From Thiomargarita sp. (GTDB lineage Bacteria > Pseudomonadota > Gammaproteobacteria > Beggiatoales > Beggiatoaceae): a DNA stretch of 17,566 nucleotides. The stretch lies in contig DYNO01000050.1 in the NCBI GenBank assembly GCA_020721025.1, positions 1-17,566 on the forward strand. Direction: 5' to 3'. Shown here one piece after another: positions 1 to 7,466 of the stretch; position 1 is the first letter of the stretch; each line of letters begins with the position of its first letter. A program made the position numbers and the translations under genes. The notes below the pieces were generated by a model. The model ran no database searches. It was not told the DNA's origin and worked only from the letters and a program-made list of their open reading frames with translations.

Positions 1-114
1 TGTATTCGTAACTGAATAACATTTGTTTTCCTACAAATGATTTAAGATCACTATAAAATGTTTGAATCGCCATCATCAAGAAGATTTTTGTCTTCAAGAA
101 TAAGGAACAGAAAC

Positions 115-861
115 ATGTCGGTTTTTACGAAAGTATTTATCGTTTCTTGTGTGATTTTTACCCTAACTGGTTGTGCGACAATGACGGGGAAAGACCCTTT
201 TGAAACGTTTAATCGCAGTATGTACGCACTGAATCATGATCTTGACCGCGCCATTCTCAAACCACTGGCAGAAACTTATCAGGTCATTACCCCCGAACCA
301 GTGAATAAGGGCGTGACTAATTTTTTTAACAATATCGACGATGTACTCGTAGTCGTCAACGATTTATTGCAATTTAAATTTAAACAAGCCGCTTCAGATA
401 GCAGTCGCCTATTTATCAACACGACACTGGGAGTTTTGGGAGTGATTGATGTGGCGAAAGATTTTAATTTGCCAAAGCGTTATGAAGATTTTGGGCAGAC
501 GTTGGGATGGTGGGGATTTAAATCGGGTCCATTCTTGGTATTACCTTTTTTAGGTCCCAGTTCGGTGCGAGATACCATTGGTCGCCCGGTGGATTCTATT
601 GCTGATCCGCGGGTGTATTTTCGTGATGAAAAGTATAAAAACATGTTTTGGGCTTCAACCGCATTGCGACTCATTGATATGCGTGCCGGTTTAATGAACC
701 TTGAACAAGTGCTTGATACCAGTTCGGTTGACAATTATTCAGCCATTCGTGATGCGTATTTGCAACGGCGAGAATATTTGATTTACGATGGTAATTTACC
801 CACGACTACCCGTGAAAGAATTGATGAGGATTTTTTGTTTGGTGATCTACCGCCTCGTTAA
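115..861 (+). CDS. mlaA: MlaA (VacJ) outer-membrane lipoprotein of the phospholipid transport system
   Basis: The product is 248 aa and matches the MlaA/VacJ family across its length, including the N-terminal FETFNR segment, the central FGQTLGWWG segment and the LPFLGPSSVRD segment. MlaA sits in the outer membrane with a porin and passes mislocalised phospholipids to MlaC for return to the inner membrane. I chose the ATG at 115 over an in-frame ATG at 58. The 115 start follows AGGAACAG and places a lipoprotein signal peptide at the N terminus, with a hydrophobic stretch from about residue 7 and lipobox LTGC, so Cys20 would be lipidated. The next residue is Ala, consistent with outer-membrane sorting. 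The 58 start would add 19 polar residues. No other mla gene is in the window, which is common because mlaA is often unlinked from mlaBCDEF. Family assignment is firm; the start is likely. Confidence 0.93.
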   Translation: MSVFTKVFIVSCVIFTLTGCATMTGKDPFETFNRSMYALNHDLDRAILKPLAETYQVITPEPVNKGVTNFFNNIDDVLVVVNDLLQFKFKQAASDSSRLFINTTLGVLGVIDVAKDFNLPKRYEDFGQTLGWWGFKSGPFLVLPFLGPSSVRDTIGRPVDSIADPRVYFRDEKYKNMFWASTALRLIDMRAGLMNLEQVLDTSSVDNYSAIRDAYLQRREYLIYDGNLPTTTRERIDEDFLFGDLPPR

Positions 862-942
862 AATCAATGATTTTAATAAATACTTGTAGAATTTTAGTTA
901 AATCAATCAGTTGAAATAATTTCTGATTTTATCACTGATTAA

Positions 943-1014
943 GGCAGCCGCGAAATTTTCAGGCTGTCCGAATTCTTGAATATTCTTTTAAGAATCAATT
1001 ATTTGGACAGTTTT
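943..1014 (+). terminator. Candidate terminator region with two competing hairpins between convergent genes
   Basis: GGCAGCC (943-949) can pair with GGCTGTC (962-968), including one G-U pair. The overlapping CTGTCC (964-969) can instead pair with GGACAG (1005-1010), which encloses a second perfect stem ATTCTT/AAGAAT (982-987/990-995) and is followed by TTTT at 1011-1014. The two outer stems share bases and cannot form together. The element lies between mlaA and the convergent gene at 1058-3028, so a terminator serving mlaA is the simplest reading. The stems are short and the T tract is only four long. An additional AATCAG/CTGATT stem lies just upstream at 905-928. Confidence 0.35.
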
Positions 1015-1057
1015 AATCGAAAGAATCAACACTTGCAACAAGAATTCTGCTTGAGAA

Positions 1058-3028
1058 TCAAACGCCGATTTCCAATCGAAATGTAAAAACATTTTCCTCA
1101 TCTTGTACTTGATAACTCACTGTATTATCTGGATTTATCAGAACTTGTGGCGAAAACTCCTGTCCCGCTTCAATCGTGGTTATCTGGATTTGAAATGACG
1201 GATATAAACGATATTGTTGGGCTTGGTAGCTCACGGAAAATGTGCCATCGTTGTTAAATGTCACCGACTCCACACCTGTAATTTTCAGAGCTTCTTCAAT
1301 AAAAACATCAGGTTGTAATACCGTTGGATAGATTTTCTGTGATGTGCCATCGGTATAAATGATTTTAGAAGTGGTGGACGCGCGCACGTCATCTTCTGAC
1401 CACACAATACCGGGTTGCATGGACTCATCCGCCCCCGTCCAATCACACACATCATCTTTGCAAAATTCCTCCGGCGCAGGTTCGACAAAGGGATCAAACA
1501 CACTGACCATTGCAACCTCGTCACCCTCTCGCCCCCGACGTAGATATTGAGCGGGTATTTGTAGCAGCGCGTCCCCCCGTTTGTTACATTTGACAGAGCT
1601 ACTTTCTCCAAAAAGCGCGGTCAACTGACTGAAATTTTTGGGAACGGGTACAAAGGTAATCAGGGTATAATCCGGCGTAACTATTTGATAATTACCATTA
1701 ATATTGATTGAAACGCCAACGGGAGTATCCGAATCCATCTGTTGCATGGTGAAAACATCGGGTATCAAGGTAAATTGAGTTTTTCCATTGTTCACCCATA
1801 AAATGCCGTCTGCTTGTTGCGTCATCTCATATTCACCCAATCCCGACTGACTCATGGCTTGCCGGATTTGTTGTAACAATGAGGTTCGCGAGGTTTGCCC
1901 AGCAATGCCTAATCCCGTGTTCATATCCGGTAAATCATATTCCAAATCAACCTGCGCGGGCACATTCTTACTGTTATCCAGTGTTCTAAAAGATAAATTT
2001 GCATTTTTGGGCGCGATTAAGTCACCGGTGGTTTCGTTCATTTTCCAAGTGGTGGGAAGGATATCGTAAAGTTCTTTGGTAGGAATGCTGGGAGAAATAC
2101 TGGTAAGAAACATCGAGATGTCACGTTCCGGCGAACGTTTAATCGTTGGTTTTAAATAGTTTAATTGCTGGAGGGTCAACTGTTTCACAATGGCTGGGGA
2201 GAGCGCGCCGAGATTTTCCTTCGTAAACGCGGAGAGCAACTCAAAGGGCAATTGATTAAACTGGTTGATGGTGATACCGCGCACCGCCTTCCAAGTCAAC
2301 TTTTTGATATGATTGCCATTCATTGCTGCAAATAGGGAGGGAGGCAGACGGGTTAAATGTTGAGCCGTGAACAATCGAAACGCTTCTTCTTCCAAACGTT
2401 GCAATTGTTGCACAGTGAGACTTTCCAATGTTGGCACGTCAATATTGAAATCTCGCAGCGATGGTCTTTCAGGATTTTGGGGGCGAATCACATTATCACA
2501 CAGCGTCACATTTTGTTCTAACTGCACGGTTGGACTGAGTTTTACGCCACACAATTGACTGCCCGCTGCAACAGTGAGCGCGCCCAAATACGCAGGATGA
2601 CCCGCATCGCCTTGAATATTCCCTTGTAAGATACCACCCTTGATAACCGTATCAGATTTTAAGGTGACATTGGCGATAATTCCTTGATTTTGAATCAATC
2701 CGCACAACGCCCCGCCATTGACTTGGGTATTGGGGGTGATCGTGGTATCGCATAATGTACCCCGATTCACCACTGTTCCACTGGTGCGTCCACCCGTCAC
2801 CACCCCTTCGGCACAAATTGCTAAGTTATTAATTTCACCAGAATTTTCTACTATGCCACACAGCACGCCGCCAAAAACTTTACCTTCTGTCCCAATTTGC
2901 ATGTCATCACTGATTTGCCCACGATGATCAAGCGATGTATTGATAACCGTGTCTGCATTCGCGTGACTTGTGGTAATAAACAATGTAAATACAATAAGAT
3001 AGCGGTAGCGAATCAATAAATAGGTCAT
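1058..3028 (-). CDS. Secreted protein of unknown function: beta-solenoid repeats, 16-residue helical repeats, duplicated C-terminal module
   Basis: I do not recognise this 656-aa protein. Residues 1-25 look like a Sec signal peptide (Arg-containing n-region, hydrophobic core, ANA before the likely cut after Ala25). At 51-155 the segment repeats with GG at 53, 79, 105 and 131, an exact 26-residue period, in the style V-x-G-G-x-x-x-G-x-I/V-x-N-x-G; this suggests a beta-solenoid. At 204-299 six units of exactly 16 residues begin at 204, 220, 236, 252, 268 and 284 with the pattern hydrophobic-T-x-x-Q-L-x-x-L; these look helical. The C-terminal half contains two related segments (about 384-430 and 575-615), each with a helix, then D-G, then a strand ending YRLYP or FTLIP. 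Nine cysteines follow the signal peptide, six of them in the solenoid, which would suit disulfides outside the cytoplasm. The ATG follows GGAG at 7-nt spacing. A surface or periplasmic role is inference. Confidence 0.8.
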   Translation of the reverse strand: MTYLLIRYRYLIVFTLFITTSHANADTVINTSLDHRGQISDDMQIGTEGKVFGGVLCGIVENSGEINNLAICAEGVVTGGRTSGTVVNRGTLCDTTITPNTQVNGGALCGLIQNQGIIANVTLKSDTVIKGGILQGNIQGDAGHPAYLGALTVAAGSQLCGVKLSPTVQLEQNVTLCDNVIRPQNPERPSLRDFNIDVPTLESLTVQQLQRLEEEAFRLFTAQHLTRLPPSLFAAMNGNHIKKLTWKAVRGITINQFNQLPFELLSAFTKENLGALSPAIVKQLTLQQLNYLKPTIKRSPERDISMFLTSISPSIPTKELYDILPTTWKMNETTGDLIAPKNANLSFRTLDNSKNVPAQVDLEYDLPDMNTGLGIAGQTSRTSLLQQIRQAMSQSGLGEYEMTQQADGILWVNNGKTQFTLIPDVFTMQQMDSDTPVGVSININGNYQIVTPDYTLITFVPVPKNFSQLTALFGESSSVKCNKRGDALLQIPAQYLRRGREGDEVAMVSVFDPFVEPAPEEFCKDDVCDWTGADESMQPGIVWSEDDVRASTTSKIIYTDGTSQKIYPTVLQPDVFIEEALKITGVESVTFNNDGTFSVSYQAQQYRLYPSFQIQITTIEAGQEFSPQVLINPDNTVSYQVQDEENVFTFRLEIGV

Positions 3029-3074
3029 TGTTTTTCTCCATTGTTTTGAAACGAGCCTGAACTGTTCTCAGGAA

Positions 3075-3083
3075 TGCTACAAT
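3075..3083 (+). promoter_or_regulatory. Possible extended -10 promoter for the small membrane protein
   Basis: TGCTACAAT at 3075-3083 fits an extended -10 element (TGn followed by TACAAT, five of six to consensus). It lies about 35 bp before the ATG at 3118. No convincing -35 hexamer at standard spacing was found, which extended -10 promoters tolerate. Confidence 0.35.
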
Positions 3084-3117
3084 AGAATTAATATTTTCTC
3101 GTTTGAGACTTCGACTA

Positions 3118-3291
3118 ATGCGGGCATTTTTTACTTTAATCAAGTTATTGATCGGTGCCGTTTTCATGTTGGCAGGTGTGACAGGAATTTACATTAACTA
3201 TCATGATTTTGTCTTTCTTATCGTCAGTTTAGCAGTCTTTGCTTTCGGTTTCAGTTTATTTTTTACCATGCCCACATCGCGTTCAAAATAA
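3118..3291 (+). CDS. Small hypothetical membrane protein with two transmembrane helices
   Basis: This short gene encodes 57 aa. Two hydrophobic segments (about residues 5-25 and 30-50) are separated by a short polar turn containing YINYHD, and the C-terminal tail is basic (TSRSK), so a helical hairpin in the inner membrane is expected. A TTG codon at 3103 would extend it by five residues, but the ATG at 3118 has a weak GAGA about ten bases upstream and is the better start. The gene is divergent from the secreted-protein gene, with only 89 bp between the two starts, and is followed by a small CTCAA/TTGAG hairpin (3319-3332). No family was recognised. It could be real or a chance ORF; the amphipathic layout and the promoter-like sequence favour real. 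Confidence 0.5.
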   Translation: MRAFFTLIKLLIGAVFMLAGVTGIYINYHDFVFLIVSLAVFAFGFSLFFTMPTSRSK

Positions 3292-3343
3292 CTGAATTGA
3301 TGCAATATTTACCAAACGCTCAATTTTTTGAGATAATGTCATT

Positions 3344-3417
3344 ATGAGAAATAATTTCAAATAAAACAAAGAGTTCTTCGTTCCAATGCGCTGCGTCAAA
3401 GCCATTGACTTAAGGAA
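3344..3417 (+). repeat. Palindromic-family repeat, copy 1 (full length, forward)
   Basis: This is the longest of four related copies in 513 bp. Its first part (from ATGAGAAATAATTTCA through the GCGTCA core) is repeated inverted at 3673-3727. Its second part (from AAATAAAAC through CATTGACTTAAGGAA) is repeated inverted at 3798-3856 with only a few mismatches. The shared core reads CGTTCCAATGC followed by a CG-rich GCGTC. Confidence 0.85.
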
Positions 3418-3495
3418 TTGTGACACAAAATATGTTTTGTTATCTGGTTTTAAGCAATAAAACTTTACAAAATGACAATAGGGTAAATTTTTATT

Positions 3496-3573
3496 AAATA
3501 AAACAAGTAGTTCCTCGTTCCAATGCGCCGCGTTGGAATGCAGCCCGGACGCTCCAGCGTCACGAGTGATGAT
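3496..3573 (+). repeat. Palindromic-family repeat, copy 2 (forward, with extra palindromes)
   Basis: The copy starts AAATAAAACAAGTAGTTCC and shares the CGTTCCAATGC core. It then diverges into a tight hairpin (TTCCAATGC/GCGTTGGAA, about 3518-3538) and a near-perfect palindrome GACGCTCCAGCGTC at 3548-3561. The compact GC-rich hairpins resemble REP-type elements. Confidence 0.8.
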
Positions 3574-3672
3574 TTTTAACTCATTGCTTTTTATCATCTT
3601 GATGAAAAATTGTTGCTCGATTGACAATCAATAGAGGGATACAAATCGTTGAACTCATCAAATTTGAACCGG

Positions 3673-3727
3673 TGACGCGGAGCATTGGAACGAGGAAATG
3701 TTTGTTTTATTTGAAATTATTTCTCAT
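3673..3727 (-). repeat. Palindromic-family repeat, copy 3 (inverted)
   Basis: Read on the minus strand this matches copy 1 from ATGAGAAATAATTTCA to the GCGTCA core, with a handful of differences around the CGTTCCAATGC motif. It has no CATTGACTTAAGG arm. Confidence 0.85.
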
Positions 3728-3797
3728 GATAACCGTGTTTGGTAAAATTTCGTTGTTTGAATTTGAGTTCTTGAATAACATCTATTTTTACCTATTT

Positions 3798-3856
3798 TTC
3801 CTTAAGTCAATGGCTTTGACGCGGAGCATTGCAACGAGGAACTATTTGTTTTATTT
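3798..3856 (-). repeat. Palindromic-family repeat, copy 4 (inverted)
   Basis: Read on the minus strand this matches copy 1 from AAATAAAAC to TTAAGGAA, including an unbroken run through GCGTCAAAGCCATTGAC. It ends 43 bp before the nikR start, so it lies in or next to the nikR promoter region. Confidence 0.88.
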
Positions 3857-3899
3857 AATAAAATCTACCATTTATCTAAAAAACTACAGCTATTATCCT

Positions 3900-4313
3900 A
3901 TGTCAGAATTAGTTCGTTTGAGTTTTTCGATAGAATCTCGATTGTTAGAACAATTTGAACAACTGGTTAGCTCAAATCAGTATAACAATCGTTCTGAGTT
4001 TATCCGCGACATGATTCGCGCCAAAGTGGTTGAACAGGAATGGGAAGATAATCAAGAAACGTTGGGAACGATTACCCTCGTTTATAATCATCATGCGCGG
4101 CTGTTGAGCGATAAACTCGTTGAATTACAACATCATTATCACGCCCTAGTTTTAGCAACTACGCATGTGCATTTGGACGCAGATTTATGTGCAGAAATGG
4201 TAATGGTTAAGGGCAAAGCCAGTGAAATTCGTGAATTGACCCATTTATTGCAACAACCCAAGGGGGTATTACACACCACATTGTCGATGACTTCAACCGG
4301 GCGACAATTTTAA
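3900..4313 (+). CDS. nikR: Nickel-responsive transcriptional regulator NikR
   Basis: The product is 137 aa, the usual NikR size. Residues 1-45 form the ribbon-helix-helix DNA-binding domain (RLSFSIESRLL, then YNNRSEFIRDMIR). Residues 55-137 form the ACT-like nickel-binding domain. The four square-planar nickel ligands of E. coli NikR (His76, His87, His89, Cys95) correspond to His78, His89, His91 and Cys97 here, with identical spacing. NikR represses nickel uptake when nickel is sufficient. The open frame extends upstream to 3621, but that part is translated repeat; the ATG at 3900 begins where NikR homology begins. It lacks an obvious Shine-Dalgarno sequence. No nickel transporter is adjacent; the only metal-transport trace is a convergent permease stub. 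I found no GTATGA/TCATAC operator pair. Confidence 0.93.
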   Translation: MSELVRLSFSIESRLLEQFEQLVSSNQYNNRSEFIRDMIRAKVVEQEWEDNQETLGTITLVYNHHARLLSDKLVELQHHYHALVLATTHVHLDADLCAEMVMVKGKASEIRELTHLLQQPKGVLHTTLSMTSTGRQF

Positions 4314-4343
4314 AAGTGGCAATTGTTCGGAAAGTGATGCAAT

Positions 4344-4607
4344 TTAAATCACAAAATTGGGATGTAATATGCTCAATATAAACAAAAATATCGCAGCAAC
4401 AACCACAGAAGGACTCGCCGGAGTATCCCAATACAATGACATGGTTATGCCCATCATCACTGCCAAGCCACCAATTCCACTTGCTAAAAAATCCATCTGT
4501 TCGGGAGTGTGTGCAAAATTTCTTGCAATTGCCGGCGGGATAACGAGCATGGAAGTGATGAGTAAAATACCGACAATCTTCATCGCTATAATGCTCGAAA
4601 AATAAAA
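4344..4607 (-). pseudogene. C-terminal remnant of a ZnuB-type (ABC-3 family) zinc ABC transporter permease
   Basis: The open frame contains only the last part of a ZnuB-like permease: IAMKIVGILLITS, then VIPPAIAR, HTPEQM, and the C-terminal DTPASPSVVV and FILSIL segments. These match the final roughly 85 of about 260 residues of E. coli ZnuB, spanning the last transmembrane helices. The frame is closed upstream by TGA at 4608-4610, and no earlier ZnuB segments are recognisable between 4608 and hprK. The full permease forms the membrane channel of a zinc importer and cannot function as this stub. An ATG at 4583 could in principle start a 79-aa protein. The stub is convergent with nikR, 30 bp from its stop, and is likely the debris of a lost metal-uptake operon. 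Confidence 0.8.
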
Positions 4608-4789
4608 TCATCCATGCAAAAATTGCTCCGTTGCTTTTTTTAAACTCAATAACCGGTTGTTTTTAGACCAAAATTATTATCGCAAAATCGAATCCATGCC
4701 GTCGCCAATCTTACCGTTGTCAAATTTCGTTTTCATCGCGTTGATTAAATGATGAAAAATTATCCCACAGATTAATTATATTACTTTGC
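4608..4789. other. Intergenic stretch after hprK, no clear gene
   Basis: On the minus strand an open piece of about 30 codons ends at 4677 and includes a 19-codon ATG frame (4677-4736, beginning MKTKFDNGKIGDG). It has no ribosome binding site and I do not recognise it. It may be another gene fragment in the same decayed region as the permease stub. Confidence 0.3.
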
Positions 4790-5770
4790 CTAATGGCTCA
4801 AATGGGATTGAATAGGATGCGGTTCTGGCAGGGATTGTTCCATCATGGCACGATGTTGATGGGCGCAAAAGTCGTCGGCGGCATTATACCCGTGCATTTT
4901 CAAACTATGATTTCGCACCGCACATTCCAACAAGACCGCCAAGTTTCGTCCCGCTGCCACCGGTAAATAAATCTCTGGAATTTCAACGCCTAACACTTGA
5001 CGCACGCCATAACTGCCTTGCAGCCGGTCAATATCTCGGATACTTTCAGCGGTCATGTGTTTGAGATGGACAATCAAGCGCAGAAATTTATCCGGCTTAA
5101 TCGCACTGTCACCAAATAATGCTTGTACATTCAATACACCTAAACCTCGCACTTCTAAAAAGGGTCCCATACCGGGCAATGGACATGTTCCGCTGAGCAC
5201 TTTTGGCGCGACATGAGAAAATTCTGGTGCATCATCAGCCACTAAGCGATGACCGCGACTGACCAATTCCAATGCCAACTCACTTTTACCAGTGCCACTT
5301 TCCCCCATAATCAACACACCCATTCCCAAAACATCCATAAATACCCCATGTAAAGTCACGCGCGGGGCGAACAATTTGGCAAAGGACGCATGGAGAAAAC
5401 TGATCACATTTTCACCGGGCAATTTCGACATCAGTAACGGAATATGGTAATTTTGAGCACAATGGCGAATATCCTCCGGCACAGTAATGTCATCAACAAT
5501 AATAATACACGCCAGATTGTAATTCGCAAACAGTTGATTTAACGAACGACCGTAGGCTTGTTCATCCAATGAACCCAAGTAATCTAATTCATAAAAACCA
5601 ATAATTTGCACTTGATGCGGGTGAATAAAGTTGAGATAACCAATGTTTGCTAATTTTTGGTCATTTTTAAGCAAAATTTGGCGTTCGCCGTTTTCTTTCC
5701 CAACTAACCAATGCAGGGCGAGACTATCTGCATAATTTTTATACAATTCATGGACGGTGAGGGTTGCCAT
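4790..5770 (-). CDS. hprK: HPr kinase/phosphorylase
   Basis: The 326-aa product matches HprK throughout. The N-terminal domain (about 1-130) is the variable Hpr_kinase_N fold. The C-terminal kinase domain carries catalytic His141 in LHGVFMDV, a Walker A loop GESGTGKS at 156-163, the RLVADD acidic motif at 175-180, the HprK signature LEVRGLGVLNV at 205-215, and the conserved ending GRNLAVLLECAVRN with GYNAADDF. HprK phosphorylates and dephosphorylates HPr on a serine, linking the phosphotransferase system to metabolic state. In many proteobacteria it neighbours ptsN, hpf or rapZ; here none of these is present. It lies 97 bp downstream of nadB on the same strand. The ATG at 5770 has only a weak AAAG ahead of it. 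Confidence 0.93.
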   Translation of the reverse strand: MATLTVHELYKNYADSLALHWLVGKENGERQILLKNDQKLANIGYLNFIHPHQVQIIGFYELDYLGSLDEQAYGRSLNQLFANYNLACIIIVDDITVPEDIRHCAQNYHIPLLMSKLPGENVISFLHASFAKLFAPRVTLHGVFMDVLGMGVLIMGESGTGKSELALELVSRGHRLVADDAPEFSHVAPKVLSGTCPLPGMGPFLEVRGLGVLNVQALFGDSAIKPDKFLRLIVHLKHMTAESIRDIDRLQGSYGVRQVLGVEIPEIYLPVAAGRNLAVLLECAVRNHSLKMHGYNAADDFCAHQHRAMMEQSLPEPHPIQSHLSH

Positions 5771-5814
5771 AGTGACTTTGATTGTTAAACAGTTGATGGG
5801 AATTTCCGAACCAT

Positions 5815-5842
5815 AATTTACATCATTATGTTAATTAAGCAA
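5815..5842 (-). promoter_or_regulatory. Weak candidate promoter for hprK
   Basis: On the minus strand TTGCTT (5837-5842) and TAAATT (5815-5820) are separated by 16 bp and would give a leader of roughly 40 nt before hprK. Both hexamers are imperfect, so this is only a suggestion that hprK may be transcribed separately from nadB. Confidence 0.25.
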
Positions 5843-5867
5843 ATTGTGCGAATTAAGGTTCAGACAA

Positions 5868-7466
5868 CTAATCTGGAATTAATATCGTATCATGCGAAAT
5901 CGGCGCAGGTTGCGGATAATCCAACGTATAATGCAAGCCACGACTTTCTTTACGCAACAGGGCAGAACGAACAATTAAATCGGCAACCAAGGCTAAATTT
6001 CTCAATTCAATCAAATTATTGCTGATCCGAAAGTTACTATAATACTCATTAATCTCTCGTTGCAGCAGATCGATACGATTTTTAGCACGTTGCAGCCGTT
6101 TGGTGGTGCGTACAATGCCGACGTAATCCCACATGAATCTCCGAAGTTCATACCAGTTATGCGTAACGACCACTTCCTCATCAGAATCGGTGACACGGCT
6201 GGCATCCCAATCGGGCAAATCGGGCGGAAAAGGAATATTTTTCAATTGGTTAAAAATATCTTGACTGGCAGCATGGGCAAAAACAACGCATTCCAATAAA
6301 GAATTACTCGCCATCCGATTCGCCCCGTGCAATCCCGTATGCGCCACCTCACCAATCGCGTACAAGCCTTCCACGTCAGTTTTTCCTGTCAAATCAGTCA
6401 TTATGCCTCCGCAGGTATAATGTGCTGCTGGAACAACGGGAATTGGCTCATAAGTCATGTCATAGCCCAAATCTAAACAGCGTTGATAAATATTAGGAAA
6501 ATGTGAAATGATAAAATCGGCAGGTTGATGAGTGATGTCTAAAAATACATAATTGCAACCTAATCGCTTGATTTCATGATCAGTTGCGCGCGCCACAATA
6601 TCCCGCGGTGCCAATTCTGCGCGGTGATCAAATTTGTGCATAAATGGCTCACCATTAGGCAGTAATAATCGTCCACCCTCGCCGCGTACCGCTTCACTGA
6701 TCAGAAAAACATTCGAGTCATCAACGTGATAGAAACAAGTAGGGTGAAATTGGATAAATTCCATATTTGCCACATAGCAACCCGCGCGCCACGCCATCGC
6801 AATGCCATCTCCCGTCGCTACAGTAGGGTTACTGGTGTGCAAATAGGCATTTCCCGCACCACCAGTGGCTAAAACCACGAAACGCGCTCGAAATACCGTC
6901 ACTTCGCCCGTGTCAATGTTGAACACATACGCCCCCAAACAACGACGCGAGGCTAAACCAAATTTCTTGCCAATAATCAAGTCGATAACGATATGACGTT
7001 CAAAAATTCTGATATTAGGATGCGCCGAAGTTTTCGCCGCCAAACTGGTAATCACTGCGCGTCCTGTGGCATCTTCGGCATGAATTACCCGTCGCCGGCT
7101 GTGTCCCCCTTCGCGAGTCAGGTGATAATTCATTTGTCCGGTATTATCTGCGGTTTGAGTGAATTGCACTCCCTGTTCGATCAACCACTTAATTCGTGCC
7201 GGTCCTTGGGATACCACAAAATTCACCGTCGTCGTGTCACACAACCCCGCGCCCGCATTGAGCGTGTCTTCGATATGGGATTCCAGCGTATCATCCTGCC
7301 CCAACACCGCCGAAATTCCCCCTTGCGCATACTGAGTATTACCCGCGTCAATTGCTGCCTTGGATAAAACTGCAATATTTGCATGGTCAGCTAATTCGAG
7401 CGCGAGCGATAGACCCGCCGCACCGCTTCCAATCACTAATACATCATAATCTGCTTGTTGGCTCAT
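5868..7466 (-). CDS. nadB: L-aspartate oxidase
   Basis: This flavoenzyme oxidises L-aspartate to iminoaspartate, which NadA condenses with dihydroxyacetone phosphate to quinolinate in de novo NAD synthesis. Residue numbers start from the ATG at 7466. An FAD-binding GSGAAG motif lies at 13-18, followed by the NTQYAQGG flavoprotein segment at 43-50. Active-site positions corresponding to E. coli Glu121, His244, Arg290 and His351 are Glu119 (REGGHS), His241 (FHPT), Arg288 (APRD) and His349 (HYTCGG). The C-terminal IGEVAHTGLHGANR motif and helical domain complete the family pattern; 532 aa is normal length. A GTG three codons upstream (7475) is an alternative start. Neither start has a clear Shine-Dalgarno sequence. 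nadA and nadC are not in the window. The 200 bp upstream (7476-7675) hold nothing I can identify. Confidence 0.96.
   Translation of the reverse strand: MSQQADYDVLVIGSGAAGLSLALELADHANIAVLSKAAIDAGNTQYAQGGISAVLGQDDTLESHIEDTLNAGAGLCDTTTVNFVVSQGPARIKWLIEQGVQFTQTADNTGQMNYHLTREGGHSRRRVIHAEDATGRAVITSLAAKTSAHPNIRIFERHIVIDLIIGKKFGLASRRCLGAYVFNIDTGEVTVFRARFVVLATGGAGNAYLHTSNPTVATGDGIAMAWRAGCYVANMEFIQFHPTCFYHVDDSNVFLISEAVRGEGGRLLLPNGEPFMHKFDHRAELAPRDIVARATDHEIKRLGCNYVFLDITHQPADFIISHFPNIYQRCLDLGYDMTYEPIPVVPAAHYTCGGIMTDLTGKTDVEGLYAIGEVAHTGLHGANRMASNSLLECVVFAHAASQDIFNQLKNIPFPPDLPDWDASRVTDSDEEVVVTHNWYELRRFMWDYVGIVRTTKRLQRAKNRIDLLQREINEYYSNFRISNNLIELRNLALVADLIVRSALLRKESRGLHYTLDYPQPAPISHDTILIPD

Larger units (their letters stand above)
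3292..3899. other. 608-bp gene-poor region built largely from the inverted repeat cluster
   Basis: No convincing gene is present. Apart from the four repeat copies it holds a perfect ACAAAA/TTTTGT mini-hairpin (3425-3440) and the CTCAA/TTGAG hairpin after the small membrane gene. The open frames crossing it (for example the extension upstream of nikR) read the same peptide-like motif from each repeat copy, so they are by-products of the repeat. Confidence 0.75.

Noticed and set aside
3283..3627. 114-codon open frame on the minus strand
   Set aside because: It reads through forward repeat copies 1 and 2 and yields the same repeat-derived peptide motif. It has no independent coding features.
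3344..3856. Possible CRISPR-like array
   Set aside because: Only four copies, in mixed orientation, of unequal length and with irregular spacing. No cas gene is present.
3621..3899. Long N-terminal extension of the nikR open frame
   Set aside because: It is a translation of inverted repeat copies 3 and 4, giving the same TRSIGTR/LFYL-like peptide twice. NikR homology begins at the ATG at 3900.
3857..3899. NikR autoregulatory operator
   Set aside because: I looked for a GTATGA/TCATAC palindrome near nikR and found none.
4357..4605. 82-codon open frame on the plus strand
   Set aside because: It is the antisense shadow of the ZnuB-type remnant, which has clear family motifs on the minus strand.
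4677..4736. 19-codon frame on the minus strand (MKTKFDNGKIGDG start)
   Set aside because: Too short, no ribosome binding site and not recognised. It is mentioned only as a possible fragment in the intergenic entry.
6993..7367. 124-codon plus-strand open frame opposite nadB
   Set aside because: Shadow of a strongly conserved L-aspartate oxidase reading frame, with no domain features of its own.
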